NCBI RefSeq assembly: GCF_035581345.1
Contig: NZ_CP141608.1
Coordinates: 372,001-436,000 of the forward strand
Reading direction: 5' to 3'
Origin: Pseudomonas sp. JQ170C
Lineage (GTDB): Bacteria; Pseudomonadota; Gammaproteobacteria; Pseudomonadales; Pseudomonadaceae
DNA: 64,000 nt
The position numbers and the translations under genes were made by a program. Positions within the stretch are counted from its first letter, which is position 1; every line of letters begins with the position of its first letter. Positions 1-9,418 of this stretch are shown here, in pieces. The notes beneath the pieces are model-generated. The model saw only the letters and a program-made list of their open reading frames with translations, searched no databases and was not told where the DNA came from.

Positions 1-270
1 AAGCTCTGGGTGAGCTTCGACAACTGGTTCTCGAAGCTGCTGCCCGGTGGCGTCAAGGGTGACTATTGGGTGCTCTACATCGGCGACGACTACCAGACCG
101 CGCTGGTCGGCAACCCGGATCGCAAGTACCTGTGGATTCTGTCGCGCAAGCCGGTGATTCCGGCAGTGGAGCGTGAGAGCTTGCTGGCCAAGGCGCGCCA
201 GCAGGGGTATGACACCAACCGGCTGATCTGGCGGGTGTCGGACCGGGACATGGCTTCGCACAAGCGTTGA
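1..270 (+). CDS. blc: Lipocalin family protein (Blc), 3' end only
   Basis: The gene runs in from the left edge and only the last 89 codons are visible; the frame is open from base 1 to the TGA at 268-270. The protein contains the GDYWVLYIGDDYQTALVG stretch followed by YLWILSR, which is the late beta-barrel region of bacterial outer-membrane lipocalins of the Blc family. Those proteins bind lipids or fatty acids at the outer membrane and normally carry an N-terminal lipobox, which would lie outside this window. The C-terminal helix segment is present and the gene ends normally. The next gene, hutF, is convergent. Confidence 0.85.
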   Translation, partial: KLWVSFDNWFSKLLPGGVKGDYWVLYIGDDYQTALVGNPDRKYLWILSRKPVIPAVERESLLAKARQQGYDTNRLIWRVSDRDMASHKR

Positions 271-316
271 GGGTCAATCGCCGGCACTGCCGGCGATGGT
301 TGCACTGCGGATAGGG

Positions 317-1681
317 TCAGCCCAGCAACGTACGCAACACCCCGGCAAACGCCCGGGCACTCTCTTCTTCATCGGCATGCCGCCCCTGGCGCACCACCCA
401 TGTGCCGTTGACCATCACATCCCGCACCTGGCGATCGCCCCCGGCAAACAACCAGCGGTTGAGGATGCCGTCGTCATTGGCGGTGGCCAGGTACGGATCG
501 TTGCCATCGAGTACCAGCCAGTCGGCGCGTTTGCCCACCGCCAGTTCGCCGATCGGCTGCCCCAGCGCCTGAGCGCCGCCGCTCAAGGCTGCGTCATACA
601 AGGTTCGCCCCACCATCGGCTGATCACCCCGGTACAGGCGGTTGCGGCGCTGGTCGCGCAGGCGCTGGCCGTATTCGAGCCAGCGCAATTCTTCGACCAC
701 GCTCAGTGACACATGGCTGTCCGAGCCAATGCCCAGGCGACCGCCCTGGGCCAGGTACTCCACTGCCGGGAAGATGCCGTCGCCGAGGTTGGCCTCGGTG
801 GTCAGGCACAGGCCGGCAACGGCGCCGCTACGGGCCATCAGTTGCACTTCATCAGGTTCGGCATGGGTGGCATGGACCAGGCACCAGCGCGAGTCGACTT
901 CGGTGTTTTCATACAGCCACTGCAACGGCCGGCGCCCGCTCCAGCTCAGGCAGTCGTCGACTTCCTTCTGTTGCTCGGCAATGTGGATATGCACCGGGCA
1001 GGCTTTGTCGCTGGCTGCCAGCACCTGGGCAATCTGCTCAGGGGTCACCGCGCGCAGGGAGTGGAAGCACAGGCCCAGTTGTTGCGCCGGTTGGCGGGCC
1101 AGCTGCGGCGCCAGTTTGGCCTGCAGGTCCAGGTACTGCTCGGTGCTGTTGATAAAGCGCCGCTGGCCTTCATTCGGTGCCTGGCCGCCGAACCCGGCGT
1201 GGCTGTAGAGCACGGGCAGCAGGGTCAGGCCGATGCCGCTGGCGCTGGCCGCCTGGCTGATGCGCAGCGACAACTCGGCAGGGTCGGCATAGGCTTGGCC
1301 ATGGGTGTCATGGTGGACGTAGTGGAACTCGGCGACCGAGGTGTAGCCGGCCTTGAGCATCTCGATGTACAGCTGGCGGGCGATGACCTGCAACTGCTCG
1401 GGGCTGATCTTGCCGACCAGGCGGTACATCAGGTCGCGCCAGGTCCAGAAGCTGTCATTGGGGTTGCCGGCAACTTCGGCAAGCCCGGCCATGGCGCGCT
1501 GGAAGGCGTGGGAATGCAGATTGGGCATGCCCGGCAGCAGCGGGCCTGCCAGACGCTCGGCGCCTTCGGCCGAGCCGCCAGGCTGAATGTGTGCCAGCAG
1601 GCCATCGGCGCCGACCTCGATACGGACGTTTTCGGCCCAGCCTGTAGGCAGCAAAGCGCGCTCGGCAAAGAAGACGGACAT
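317..1681 (-). CDS. hutF: Formimidoylglutamate deiminase HutF
   Basis: Predicted 454-residue zinc amidohydrolase. It converts N-formimino-L-glutamate to N-formyl-L-glutamate and ammonia, the fourth step of the five-step histidine pathway, and feeds HutG. The amidohydrolase metal site HSHAFQRAMAG sits near residue 55, a VHATHAEPDE motif lies mid-protein and GSDSHVSLS provides the late Asp. A longer reading frame starts at 1717, but the start at 1681 is preferred because it has a purine-rich ribosome site (ACGAGG) just upstream and gives the usual family N-terminus MSVFFAERALLP. It is transcribed divergently from hutC, with a HutC-type operator between them. Confidence 0.95.
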   Translation of the reverse strand: MSVFFAERALLPTGWAENVRIEVGADGLLAHIQPGGSAEGAERLAGPLLPGMPNLHSHAFQRAMAGLAEVAGNPNDSFWTWRDLMYRLVGKISPEQLQVIARQLYIEMLKAGYTSVAEFHYVHHDTHGQAYADPAELSLRISQAASASGIGLTLLPVLYSHAGFGGQAPNEGQRRFINSTEQYLDLQAKLAPQLARQPAQQLGLCFHSLRAVTPEQIAQVLAASDKACPVHIHIAEQQKEVDDCLSWSGRRPLQWLYENTEVDSRWCLVHATHAEPDEVQLMARSGAVAGLCLTTEANLGDGIFPAVEYLAQGGRLGIGSDSHVSLSVVEELRWLEYGQRLRDQRRNRLYRGDQPMVGRTLYDAALSGGAQALGQPIGELAVGKRADWLVLDGNDPYLATANDDGILNRWLFAGGDRQVRDVMVNGTWVVRQGRHADEEESARAFAGVLRTLLG

Positions 1682-1704
1682 CGACCCACACCTCGTTGTG
1701 ATTA

Positions 1705-1723
1705 TTTGTATATACATATACAG
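1705..1723. promoter_or_regulatory. Probable HutC operator in hutF-hutC divergent region
   Basis: A perfect 10-bp palindrome TGTATATACA lies at 1707-1716, and a second overlapping GTATATAC-like half follows. This matches the GT-N-TA-N-AC class bound by HutC-subfamily GntR repressors, and a related element is found before hutU. The position between divergent hutF and hutC fits repression of hutF and autoregulation of hutC. Confidence 0.7.
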
Positions 1724-1787
1724 ACGTTTGCCTGCTGGGTAAACTCCGGCAAGCTACCGTTCATTCAACCGAACAAGGATATCTTCC

Positions 1788-2534
1788 GTGCCGACACCTC
1801 CTGTCTCCGCGCTGGTTGCCCAGATGGGCGAGGGTCCGGCGCCGCTGTATGCCCGGGTCAAACAAATGATTGCCCAGCAGATCCAGAATGGCAGCTGGCC
1901 GCCGCACCACCGGGTGCCGTCGGAAAGCGAACTGGTCACCCAGCTGGGTTTCAGCCGCATGACCATCAACCGCGCCCTGCGTGAACTGACTGCCGAAGGG
2001 TTGTTGGTGCGCATGCAGGGCGTGGGGACCTTCGTGGCCGAGCCCAAGACCCGCTCGGCGCTGTTCGAGGTCAACAACATTGCCGACGAGATCGCCGTGC
2101 GTGGCCATGAGCACAGTTGCAAGGTGGTGATCCTGGCCGAGGAGGCCGCCGGTTCCGAGCGCGCCCTGGCCCTGGACATGCGCGAAGGCCAGCGGGTGTT
2201 CCATTCCTTGATCGTGCATTACGAGAACGGCATCGCCGTGCAGATCGAAGACCGCTTCGTCAATGCGGCGGTCGCACCCGATTACCTCAAGCAGGACTTC
2301 ACCCGGCAAACCCCCTACGCCTATTTGTCCCAGGTCGCACCGCTGACCGAAGGCGAGCACGTGGTCGAGGCGATTCTGGCCGAGCCGGAAGAATGCCGCC
2401 TGCTGCAAATCGAACAGAGCGAGCCGTGCCTGTTGATCCGCCGCCGCACCTGGTCGGGCCGCGTGCCGGTCACGGCAGCTCGCCTGATTCATCCCGGTTC
2501 CCGTCACCGTCTGGAAGGACGCTTCAGCAAATGA
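1788..2534 (+). CDS. hutC: Histidine utilization repressor HutC (GntR family)
   Basis: 248-residue transcriptional repressor. Residues about 15-85 form a GntR winged helix-turn-helix (RVPSESELVTQLGFSRMTIN) and the rest is a UTRA effector domain of the HutC type. Known family members release hut promoters when they bind urocanate. The GTG start at 1788 is preceded by AAGGA at 1775-1779. The stop codon overlaps the start of hutD by 4 bp (ATGA), so the two genes are probably translationally coupled. Operator-like palindromes occur before this gene and before hutU. Confidence 0.95.
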   Translation: MPTPPVSALVAQMGEGPAPLYARVKQMIAQQIQNGSWPPHHRVPSESELVTQLGFSRMTINRALRELTAEGLLVRMQGVGTFVAEPKTRSALFEVNNIADEIAVRGHEHSCKVVILAEEAAGSERALALDMREGQRVFHSLIVHYENGIAVQIEDRFVNAAVAPDYLKQDFTRQTPYAYLSQVAPLTEGEHVVEAILAEPEECRLLQIEQSEPCLLIRRRTWSGRVPVTAARLIHPGSRHRLEGRFSK

Positions 2535-3103
2535 GCCAGTTGCAGGTTTTACGCGCCAAAGACTACCCCCGCATGCCGTGGAAGAACGGCGGCGGCAGTA
2601 CTGAAGAAATCACCCGCGATGCTGGCGTTGGCCTGGACGGCTTCGGCTGGCGCCTGTCGATTGCCGATATCGCCGAGTCGGGCGGTTTTTCCAGCTTCGC
2701 CGGTTACCAGCGGATCATCACCGTGCTCGAAGGCGAGGGTATGCGCCTGCTGGTCGATGGCCAGCCCACGCGGCCGCTGTTGCCGTTCGATGCCTATGCC
2801 TTCAGGGGTGAGAGCCAGGTCAGTTGCACCTTGCTCGGCGCCTCGATCCGCGACTTCAACCTGATCTATGCCCCTGAGCGTTACCAGGCTCGCCTGCAGT
2901 GGCTCGACGGCACCCAGCGGGTCTTCAGCTCGGCCTCGACCCTGTTGCTGTTCGCGGCGTCTTCTCAGGTGGAGGTCGCCGTGGCCGGGCAGGGTGAGCA
3001 CAGCCTTGGTCGCTATGACTGCCTGCACCTCGATGCCAACGACAGCCTGCAAACCTTGAACATCCAGGGGCGCTGCTGCCTGATCGAGCTGTCCCCGCGC
3101 TGA
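2531..3103 (+). CDS. hutD: HutD family protein
   Basis: 190-residue cupin-like protein of the HutD family, with the typical N-terminal PWKNGGGSTEEI motif near residue 16. HutD is encoded in most Pseudomonas hut clusters. Work in P. fluorescens suggested it limits hut expression rather than catalysing a step, possibly by binding a pathway intermediate; its biochemical function is not settled. The start ATG overlaps the hutC stop, giving a hutC-hutD transcription unit. A hairpin follows the stop codon at 3108-3145. Confidence 0.9.
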   Translation: MSQLQVLRAKDYPRMPWKNGGGSTEEITRDAGVGLDGFGWRLSIADIAESGGFSSFAGYQRIITVLEGEGMRLLVDGQPTRPLLPFDAYAFRGESQVSCTLLGASIRDFNLIYAPERYQARLQWLDGTQRVFSSASTLLLFAASSQVEVAVAGQGEHSLGRYDCLHLDANDSLQTLNIQGRCCLIELSPR

Positions 3104-3107
3104 AACC

Positions 3108-3145
3108 GTAACAGCCTCGGCCACGCATTTGGGCGGGGCTGTTAC
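3108..3145. promoter_or_regulatory. Inverted repeat after hutD
   Basis: GTAACAGCC at 3108-3116 is exactly complementary to GGCTGTTAC at 3137-3145, with a 20-base loop. It could end hutCD transcription, although there is no run of T. Alternatively the GTAAC/GTTAC arms could be part of an activator site upstream of the hutU sigma-54 promoter. Confidence 0.5.
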
Positions 3146-3156
3146 CGATTGACCCG

Positions 3157-3175
3157 CAGTGGTGCAACGCCACTG
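3157..3175. promoter_or_regulatory. Perfect palindrome upstream of hutU, possible enhancer site
   Basis: CAGTGG at 3157-3162 and CCACTG at 3170-3175 are perfect inverted arms separated by 7 bases. The site lies about 115 to 130 bp before the -24 element of the hutU sigma-54 promoter, a normal distance for an NtrC- or CbrB-type activator. The sequence is not a clear match to the NtrC consensus, so the bound protein is unknown. Confidence 0.4.
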
Positions 3176-3288
3176 GTCGGCTTCTCTCCCCAAAAATACC
3201 GCCCGAAAAAAATATTTCAGACCGGCTCCAAGGCCTGCGGGGCTTTAGCACCTGCATTCGCGCCGCTTGGAGGACAGGTTCGAGAAGT

Positions 3289-3303
3289 TGGCATTTCAAT
3301 TGC
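3289..3303 (+). promoter_or_regulatory. Sigma-54 promoter of hutU
   Basis: TGGCAT, five bases (TTCAA), then TTGC gives the -24/-12 spacing and nearly the full RpoN consensus (TGGCAC-N5-TTGCW). The predicted start of transcription falls at about 3314, inside the HutC operator at 3309-3322. This agrees with the known RpoN and CbrB/NtrC dependence of hutU in pseudomonads. Confidence 0.75.
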
Positions 3304-3308
3304 CTATG

Positions 3309-3322
3309 CTTGTACATACAAG
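3309..3322. promoter_or_regulatory. HutC operator before hutU
   Basis: CTTGTACATACAAG is a perfect inverted repeat (CTTGTA / TACAAG with a CA centre). A single half-site, TTGTATAAG, follows at 3334-3342. The operator covers the predicted transcription start of the sigma-54 promoter, so bound HutC would block initiation. Confidence 0.75.
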
Positions 3323-3400
3323 TAAATATGTGTTTGTATAAGTGCCATGACACACCCAATGCCTGGGTTGGTTTGGACTGATCGCTTAGGAGCCATTTCC

Positions 3401-5080
3401 GTGACTGACAACAATTTCAAAAAATTCCGTGACGTCGAAATCCGCGCAGCCCGCGGCAACAAGCTCACCGCCAAAAGCTGGCTGACTGAAGCACCGCTGC
3501 GCATGCTGATGAACAACCTCGACCCGGAAGTGGCAGAGAACCCCAAGGAACTGGTGGTTTATGGCGGCATCGGCCGCGCCGCGCGTAACTGGGAGTGCTA
3601 CGACAAGATCGTCGAGAGCCTGACCAACCTCAACGAAGACGAAACCCTGCTGGTGCAGTCGGGCAAGCCGGTCGGCGTGTTCAAGACCCACAGCAACGCC
3701 CCGCGTGTACTGATCGCCAACTCCAACCTGGTGCCGCACTGGGCCAACTGGGAACACTTCAACGAACTGGATGCCAAGGGCCTGGCCATGTACGGCCAGA
3801 TGACCGCCGGCAGCTGGATCTACATTGGCAGCCAGGGCATCGTCCAGGGCACCTACGAAACCTTCGTCGAGGCCGGTCGCCAGCACTACAACGGCAGCCT
3901 CAAGGGCAAGTGGGTACTGACCGCTGGCCTGGGCGGCATGGGCGGTGCCCAGCCACTGGCCGCGACCCTGGCCGGTGCCTGCTCGCTGAACATCGAGTGC
4001 CAGCAGAGTCGCATCGACTTCCGCCTGAGCAGCCGCTATGTCGACGAGCAGGCCAAGGACCTGGACGACGCCCTGGCACGCATTGCCAAGTACACCGCCG
4101 AAGGCAAGGCCATCTCCATTGCCCTGCTGGGCAACGCTGCCGAAATCCTGCCTGAGCTGGTCAAACGTGGCGTGCGCCCCGACATGGTCACCGACCAGAC
4201 CAGCGCCCACGACCCGCTCAACGGCTACCTGCCTGCCGGCTGGGCCTGGGAGCAGTACCGCGACCGCGCCCAGACCGACCCGGCTGCCGTGGTCAAGGCC
4301 GCCAAGCAATCCATGGCCGTACACGTCGAGGCCATGCTCGACTTCCAGAAGCAGGGCATCCCGACCTTCGACTACGGCAACAACATCCGCCAGATGGCCA
4401 AGGAAGAAGGCGTCAGCAATGCGTTCGATTTCCCAGGCTTCGTACCGGCCTACATCCGTCCGCTGTTCTGCCGCGGTATCGGTCCGTTCCGCTGGGCTGC
4501 GCTGTCGGGCAATGCTGAAGACATCTACAAGACCGACGCCAAGGTCAAAGAACTGATCGCCGACGACGCCCACCTGCACAACTGGCTGGACATGGCGCGC
4601 GAGCGCATCAGCTTCCAGGGCCTGCCGGCGCGTATCTGCTGGGTTGGCCTGGGCCTGCGCGCCAAGCTGGGCCTGGCGTTCAACGAAATGGTCCGTAGCG
4701 GCGAGCTGTCGGCGCCCATCGTCATTGGCCGCGACCACCTGGACTCGGGCTCGGTCTCCAGCCCCAACCGCGAAACCGAATCCATGCAGGATGGCTCCGA
4801 CGCCGTCTCCGACTGGCCGCTGCTCAACGCCCTGCTCAACACTGCCAGCGGCGCGACCTGGGTTTCGCTGCACCACGGTGGCGGCGTAGGCATGGGCTTC
4901 TCCCAGCACTCGGGCATGGTGATCGTCTGCGACGGTACCGATGAAGCGGCCGAGCGTATCGCTCGCGTACTGCACAACGACCCGGCCACCGGTGTCATGC
5001 GTCACGCCGATGCCGGTTACCAGATCGCCATCGACTGCGCCAAGGAACAAGGCTTGAACCTGCCGATGATTACAGGCTGA
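3401..5080 (+). CDS. hutU: Urocanate hydratase (urocanase) HutU
   Basis: 559-residue cytoplasmic enzyme that hydrates urocanate to 4-imidazolone-5-propionate using tightly bound NAD+. The length is normal for the family. The dinucleotide-binding segment [17 protein letters not shown] is seen near residue 175, and conserved SGLHHGGG-like and [10 protein letters not shown] stretches occur toward the C-terminus. The frame is open from an upstream ATG at 3347, but the GTG at 3401 is chosen because TAGGAG precedes it at 3388-3393 and the start gives the family N-terminus [15 protein letters not shown]. The first codons contain A-rich triplets (ACAACAAT), which may contribute to Crc/Hfq control. 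First gene of hutU-H-T-I-G. Confidence 0.97.
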   Translation: MTDNNFKKFRDVEIRAARGNKLTAKSWLTEAPLRMLMNNLDPEVAENPKELVVYGGIGRAARNWECYDKIVESLTNLNEDETLLVQSGKPVGVFKTHSNAPRVLIANSNLVPHWANWEHFNELDAKGLAMYGQMTAGSWIYIGSQGIVQGTYETFVEAGRQHYNGSLKGKWVLTAGLGGMGGAQPLAATLAGACSLNIECQQSRIDFRLSSRYVDEQAKDLDDALARIAKYTAEGKAISIALLGNAAEILPELVKRGVRPDMVTDQTSAHDPLNGYLPAGWAWEQYRDRAQTDPAAVVKAAKQSMAVHVEAMLDFQKQGIPTFDYGNNIRQMAKEEGVSNAFDFPGFVPAYIRPLFCRGIGPFRWAALSGNAEDIYKTDAKVKELIADDAHLHNWLDMARERISFQGLPARICWVGLGLRAKLGLAFNEMVRSGELSAPIVIGRDHLDSGSVSSPNRETESMQDGSDAVSDWPLLNALLNTASGATWVSLHHGGGVGMGFSQHSGMVIVCDGTDEAAERIARVLHNDPATGVMRHADAGYQIAIDCAKEQGLNLPMITG

Positions 5081-5147
5081 TCATCGCCAATTGGTTGATA
5101 CTGATATCTATGCAGGCGAATACGCCTCACGAGTACGGAGCATTAAC

Positions 5148-6680
5148 GTGACTGAATTGACCCTGAAGCCCGGCACCCTGACCCTGGCTCAGCTGCGTGC
5201 GATCTACAAGCAGCCGGTAAAACTCAAGCTGGATGCCAGCGCCGATCAGCAGATCGATGCCAGCGTCGCTTGTGTCGAGCAGATCCTGGCGGAAAACCGC
5301 ACCGCCTACGGCATCAACACCGGGTTCGGCCTGCTGGCCTCGACCCGTATCGCCAGCCACGACCTGGAAAACCTGCAGCGTTCGCTGGTGCTGTCCCACG
5401 CCGCCGGCGTAGGCGCGCCAATCGATGACGCCCTGGTGCGCCTGATCATGGTGCTCAAGGTCAACAGCCTGAGCCGTGGTTTCTCCGGCATCCGCCGCAA
5501 GGTGATCGATGCACTGATCGCCCTGATCAACGCCGAGGTCTACCCGCACATTCCGCTCAAAGGTTCGGTTGGCGCCTCCGGCGACCTGGCACCGCTGGCG
5601 CACATGTCGCTGGTACTGCTCGGCGAAGGCAAGGCACGCCACAACGGCCAGTGGCTGCCCGCCACCGAAGCCCTGGCAGTTGCCGGCCTCGAGCCGCTGA
5701 CCCTGGCGGCCAAGGAAGGCCTGGCCTTGCTCAACGGTACCCAGGCGTCCACCGCCTTTGCCCTGCGCGGTCTGTTTGAAGGCGAGGACCTGTTCGCCGC
5801 CGCCATGTCGGTCGGTGGCCTGACGGTCGAAGCGGTACTGGGTTCGCGCTCGCCGTTCGATGCCCGTATCCACGAGGCCCGTGGCCAGCGCGGCCAGATC
5901 GACGCCGCCGCCTGCTACCGCGACCTGCTCGGCGACGGCAGCGAAGTCTCGGCTTCGCACCAGAACTGCGGCAAGGTACAGGACCCGTACTCCCTGCGCT
6001 GCCAGCCACAAGTCATGGGCGCCTGCCTGACCCAGTTCCGCCAGGCTGCCGAGGTGCTGGTGGTCGAAGCCAACGCCGTGTCCGACAACCCGCTGGTATT
6101 CGCCAACGAAGGTGACGTGATCTCCGGCGGCAACTTCCACGCCGAACCCGTGGCCATGGCGGCCGACAACATGGCCCTGGCCATTGCCGAGATCGGCTCG
6201 CTCAGCGAACGCCGCATCTCGCTGATGATGGACAAGCACATGTCCCAGCTGCCGCCGTTCCTGGTGGCCAACGGTGGCGTCAACTCGGGCTTCATGATCG
6301 CCCAGGTGACCGCCGCTGCACTGGCCAGCGAGAACAAGGCCCTGGCCCACCCGCACAGCGTCGACAGCCTGCCGACCTCGGCCAACCAGGAAGACCACGT
6401 GTCGATGGCCCCGGCTGCCGGCAAGCGCCTGTGGGAAATGAGCGACAACGTGCGCGGCATTCTGGCCGTGGAATGGCTGGCTGCCTGCCAGGGCCTGGAC
6501 CTGCGCGAAGGCCTGAAGACCTCGCCGAAACTGGAACAAGCCCGCCAGACCCTGCGTAGCAAGGTCGCCTACTACGAGAAAGACCGCTTCTTCGCCCCGG
6601 ACATCGAGGCGGCAATCGCCCTGTTGGCTGAAGGTCACCTGACCGGTCTGCTGCCGGCCAAGGTCCTGCCTAGCCTGTGA
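5148..6680 (+). CDS. hutH: Histidine ammonia-lyase HutH
   Basis: 510 residues, the same length as the well-studied P. putida enzyme. It removes ammonia from L-histidine to give trans-urocanate, the first step of the pathway. The MIO electrophile comes from the Ala-Ser-Gly triad, seen here as A143-S144-G145 in [18 protein letters not shown] longer in-frame start exists at 5091, but GTG 5148 has GGAG at 5137-5140 and matches the family N-terminus. Only one hutH is present, unlike some P. fluorescens clusters with two. Confidence 0.97.
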   Translation: MTELTLKPGTLTLAQLRAIYKQPVKLKLDASADQQIDASVACVEQILAENRTAYGINTGFGLLASTRIASHDLENLQRSLVLSHAAGVGAPIDDALVRLIMVLKVNSLSRGFSGIRRKVIDALIALINAEVYPHIPLKGSVGASGDLAPLAHMSLVLLGEGKARHNGQWLPATEALAVAGLEPLTLAAKEGLALLNGTQASTAFALRGLFEGEDLFAAAMSVGGLTVEAVLGSRSPFDARIHEARGQRGQIDAAACYRDLLGDGSEVSASHQNCGKVQDPYSLRCQPQVMGACLTQFRQAAEVLVVEANAVSDNPLVFANEGDVISGGNFHAEPVAMAADNMALAIAEIGSLSERRISLMMDKHMSQLPPFLVANGGVNSGFMIAQVTAAALASENKALAHPHSVDSLPTSANQEDHVSMAPAAGKRLWEMSDNVRGILAVEWLAACQGLDLREGLKTSPKLEQARQTLRSKVAYYEKDRFFAPDIEAAIALLAEGHLTGLLPAKVLPSL

Positions 6681-6686
6681 TCCCTG

Positions 6687-6737
6687 GGCTGGCCTGTGGG
6701 CCAGCCACCTGCCGCACGGACCTTCACAGGTCCGTGC
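6687..6737 (+). promoter_or_regulatory. Two tandem hairpins between hutH and hutT
   Basis: Directly after the hutH stop, GGCTGGCC (6687-6694) pairs with GGCCAGCC (6699-6706). Next, GCACGGACC (6714-6722) pairs with GGTCCGTGC (6729-6737), followed by CGCTTTTCG. The second has terminator character with a short T run. They may reduce transcription into hutT or protect the hutUH mRNA end. Confidence 0.6.
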
Positions 6738-6751
6738 CGCTTTTCGCCTAC

Positions 6752-6760
6752 AACAAAAAC
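6752..6760 (+). promoter_or_regulatory. Probable Crc/Hfq catabolite repression motif before hutT
   Basis: AACAAAAAC reads as three AAN triplets and sits 10 bases before the hutT start, next to the ribosome site AGGACG. This is the AANAANAA pattern bound by Hfq with Crc on Pseudomonas mRNAs, placed where binding would block translation of the transporter. Confidence 0.6.
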
Positions 6761-6770
6761 AGGACGCGAA

Positions 6771-8183
6771 ATGCACACTCAAGCTCAAGGACTCACGCGC
6801 GGATTGAACGCGCGTCATATTCGCTTCATGGCATTGGGCTCGGCAATCGGGACCGGCCTGTTCTACGGCTCTGCCTCGGCGATCCAGATGGCCGGCCCGG
6901 CCGTGCTGCTGGCCTACCTGATTGGTGGTGCCGCCGTCTTCATGGTGATGCGCGCGCTCGGTGAAATGGCCGTGCACAACCCGGTGTCCGGCTCCTTCGG
7001 CCAGTACGCCAACACCTACCTGGGGCCGATGTCCGGGTTCATCCTGGGGTGGACCTACGCCTTTGAAATGATCATTGTCTGCCTGGCCGACGTCACGGCG
7101 TTCGGCATCTATATGGGCTTCTGGTTTCCGGAGGTGGCCCGCTGGATCTGGGTGCTGGGCATTGTCTTCCTGATCGGCGGCCTGAACCTGTGCAACGTCA
7201 AGGTGTTTGGCGAGATGGAGTTCTGGCTGTCCTTGCTCAAGGTCGGCGCCATCGTTGCAATGATTCTGGCCGGCTTCGGCATCATGGCGTTCGGGCTGAG
7301 CACTGCCGATACCGGTAACGCGGTGGGCGTCAGCAACCTGTTCGAGCATGGCGGTTTCATGCCCAACGGCATCGGCGGCCTGATCGCCTCGTTTGCCGTG
7401 GTGATGTTCGCCTTCGGCGGCATCGAGATCATCGGCATCACCGCCGGCGAGGCCAAAGACCCGCAGCGCGTCATCCCCAAGGCGATCAACGCCGTGCCGC
7501 TGCGCATCCTGCTGTTCTACATCCTCACCCTGTTCGTGCTGATGTGCCTATACCCATGGCCACAGATCGGCAGCCAGGGCAGCCCGTTCGTGCAGATCTT
7601 CAGCAACCTGGGCATTGGCTCGGCAGCGACTGTGCTGAACATCGTGGTGATTTCGGCGGCAGTGTCGGCCATCAACAGTGACATCTTCGGCGCCGGTCGG
7701 ATGATGTACGGCCTGGCCCAGCAAGGACATGCACCCAAAGGCTTCGCCAAGATCTCCCGTCACGGCGTGCCGTGGATGACCGTGATGGTCATGGGTGCGG
7801 CCTTGCTCGGCGGTGTAGTGCTCAACTACCTGATCCCGGAAAACGTGTTCCTGCTGATTGCCTCGATCGCCACCTTTGCTACTGTCTGGGTCTGGCTGAT
7901 GATCCTGGTGACCCAGGTGGCCATGCGCCGCAGCATGAGCCGTGAAGAGGTGGCCCAGCTCAAGTTCCCGGTGCCGTTCTGGCCGTACGGGCCGGCTGCC
8001 GCCATTGCCTTCATGCTGTTCGTGTTCGGCGTGCTCGGGTACTTCCCTGATACTCAGGCCGCATTGCTGGTGGGCGTGGTCTGGGTGCTGTTCCTGGTCG
8101 CTTCCTACCTGCTGTGGTGCAAGCCGCGGGCAGCCAAGGGCGAGATGCCGCTGGCCCAGGATCCTTCTCAATCTCACCGCTAA
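6771..8183 (+). CDS. hutT: Histidine permease HutT (APC superfamily)
   Basis: 470-residue inner-membrane amino acid permease of the APC superfamily with about 12 hydrophobic segments. The N-terminus has the signature [21 protein letters not shown] (AAT family), and [20 protein letters not shown] is seen mid-protein. Its place inside the hut operon argues for histidine uptake; related proteins are often annotated as ProY-type. The start at 6771 has AGGACG upstream and avoids a longer, non-conserved N-terminal frame from 6696. A hairpin pair and a probable Crc/Hfq motif precede it. No hutXWV ABC transporter genes are present in this cluster. Confidence 0.9.
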   Translation: MHTQAQGLTRGLNARHIRFMALGSAIGTGLFYGSASAIQMAGPAVLLAYLIGGAAVFMVMRALGEMAVHNPVSGSFGQYANTYLGPMSGFILGWTYAFEMIIVCLADVTAFGIYMGFWFPEVARWIWVLGIVFLIGGLNLCNVKVFGEMEFWLSLLKVGAIVAMILAGFGIMAFGLSTADTGNAVGVSNLFEHGGFMPNGIGGLIASFAVVMFAFGGIEIIGITAGEAKDPQRVIPKAINAVPLRILLFYILTLFVLMCLYPWPQIGSQGSPFVQIFSNLGIGSAATVLNIVVISAAVSAINSDIFGAGRMMYGLAQQGHAPKGFAKISRHGVPWMTVMVMGAALLGGVVLNYLIPENVFLLIASIATFATVWVWLMILVTQVAMRRSMSREEVAQLKFPVPFWPYGPAAAIAFMLFVFGVLGYFPDTQAALLVGVVWVLFLVASYLLWCKPRAAKGEMPLAQDPSQSHR

Positions 8184-8198
8184 CGACGGAGACGTTCC

Positions 8199-9404
8199 AT
8201 GAAAACCCTCTGGCAGCACTGCCATGTGGCGAGCATGGCCCAAGGCAGCTACTCGATCATCGAGGACGCGGCGATTGTCACCAGCGCCGGCCACATCGAG
8301 TGGATCGGTCCGCGCCAGTCGCTACCGGCCATCACCGCTGACAGAACCGTGGACCTGGGCGGCGCCTGGGTCACGCCGGGGCTGATCGACTGCCACACCC
8401 ACGCGGTGTTCGGTGGCAATCGCAGCGGCGAGTTCGAGCAGCGCCTGCAAGGCGTGAGCTACGCCGAGATCGCGGCCCAGGGCGGCGGCATCGCCAGCAC
8501 CGTGCGGGCTACCCGCGCGGCCAGCGAAGATGAGCTGTTCGCCAGTGCCCGCCAGCGGGTGCAGGCGCTGATGCGCGATGGCGTGACCACCCTTGAGGTG
8601 AAGTCAGGCTACGGCCTGGACCTGGCCAACGAGCGCAAGATGCTCAAGGTGGCCCGTCGCCTGGGCGAGGAGCTGCCACTGACCGTGCGCAGCACCTGCC
8701 TGGCCGCCCATGCCTTGCCGCCTGAGTACAAGGACCGCGCCGACGACTACATCACCCACATCTGCGACGAGATGCTGCCGGCCCTGGCTGCCGAGGGGCT
8801 GGTCGATGCCGTGGATGCATTCTGTGAGTACCTGGCCTTTTCCCCGGCCCAGGTCGAGCGGGTGTTCATCAAGGCCCATGAGCTGAAGTTGCCGGTCAAG
8901 CTGCATGCCGAGCAACTGTCGTCATTGGCGGGCTCGAGCCTGGCCGCGCGATACCAGGCGCTGTCGGCCGATCACCTGGAGTTCATGACCGAAGACGACG
9001 CCATTGCCATGGCGGCATCAGGGACCGTGGCGGTGTTGCTGCCCGGGGCCTTTTACTTCTTGCGTGAAACCCAGCTGCCGCCGATGGATGCCTTGCGCAA
9101 GCACGGGGTGAAAATCGCCATCGCCAGCGACCTCAACCCGGGCACCTCGCCGGGGCTGTCGTTGCGCCTGATGCTCAACATGGCCTGCACACTGTTCCGC
9201 ATGACGCCGGAAGAAGCCCTGGCCGGTGTTACCCTGCACGCCGCCACGGCCTTGGGCCTGGGTCATAGCCATGGTTCGCTGGAGGTGGGCAAGGTGGCAG
9301 ACTTCGTCGCCTGGCAGATCGAGCGTCCGGCAGACCTGTCGTATTGGTTGGGCGGCGACCTGCCCAAGCGGGTGGTGCGCCTGGGCCATGAAATTTTCAA
9401 CTGA
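8199..9404 (+). CDS. hutI: Imidazolonepropionase HutI
   Basis: 401-residue metal-dependent amidohydrolase that opens imidazolone-5-propionate to N-formimino-L-glutamate, the third pathway step. The metal-binding [12 protein letters not shown] motif lies near residue 67, [15 protein letters not shown] near 130, HAEQL near 232 and the late Asp in [12 protein letters not shown] near 310. The length is typical. It begins 15 bases after hutT and is followed after 14 bases by hutG, so the three are one transcription unit. Confidence 0.97.
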   Translation: MKTLWQHCHVASMAQGSYSIIEDAAIVTSAGHIEWIGPRQSLPAITADRTVDLGGAWVTPGLIDCHTHAVFGGNRSGEFEQRLQGVSYAEIAAQGGGIASTVRATRAASEDELFASARQRVQALMRDGVTTLEVKSGYGLDLANERKMLKVARRLGEELPLTVRSTCLAAHALPPEYKDRADDYITHICDEMLPALAAEGLVDAVDAFCEYLAFSPAQVERVFIKAHELKLPVKLHAEQLSSLAGSSLAARYQALSADHLEFMTEDDAIAMAASGTVAVLLPGAFYFLRETQLPPMDALRKHGVKIAIASDLNPGTSPGLSLRLMLNMACTLFRMTPEEALAGVTLHAATALGLGHSHGSLEVGKVADFVAWQIERPADLSYWLGGDLPKRVVRLGHEIFN

Positions 9405-9418
9405 TTAAAGGAGGGCCT

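Noticed and set aside
713..1984. 423-codon plus-strand frame across hutF and the start of hutC
   Set aside because: Antisense to hutF and out of frame with hutC; it crosses the divergent operator region and has no recognisable domain.
3386..5050. 554-codon open frame on the minus strand opposite hutU
   Set aside because: Shadow of hutU, no domain, and it would start inside the 3' part of a conserved enzyme gene.
5127..7349. 740-codon open frame on the minus strand opposite hutH and hutT
   Set aside because: Shadow frame of two well-supported genes; the translation has no known motif and no ribosome site.
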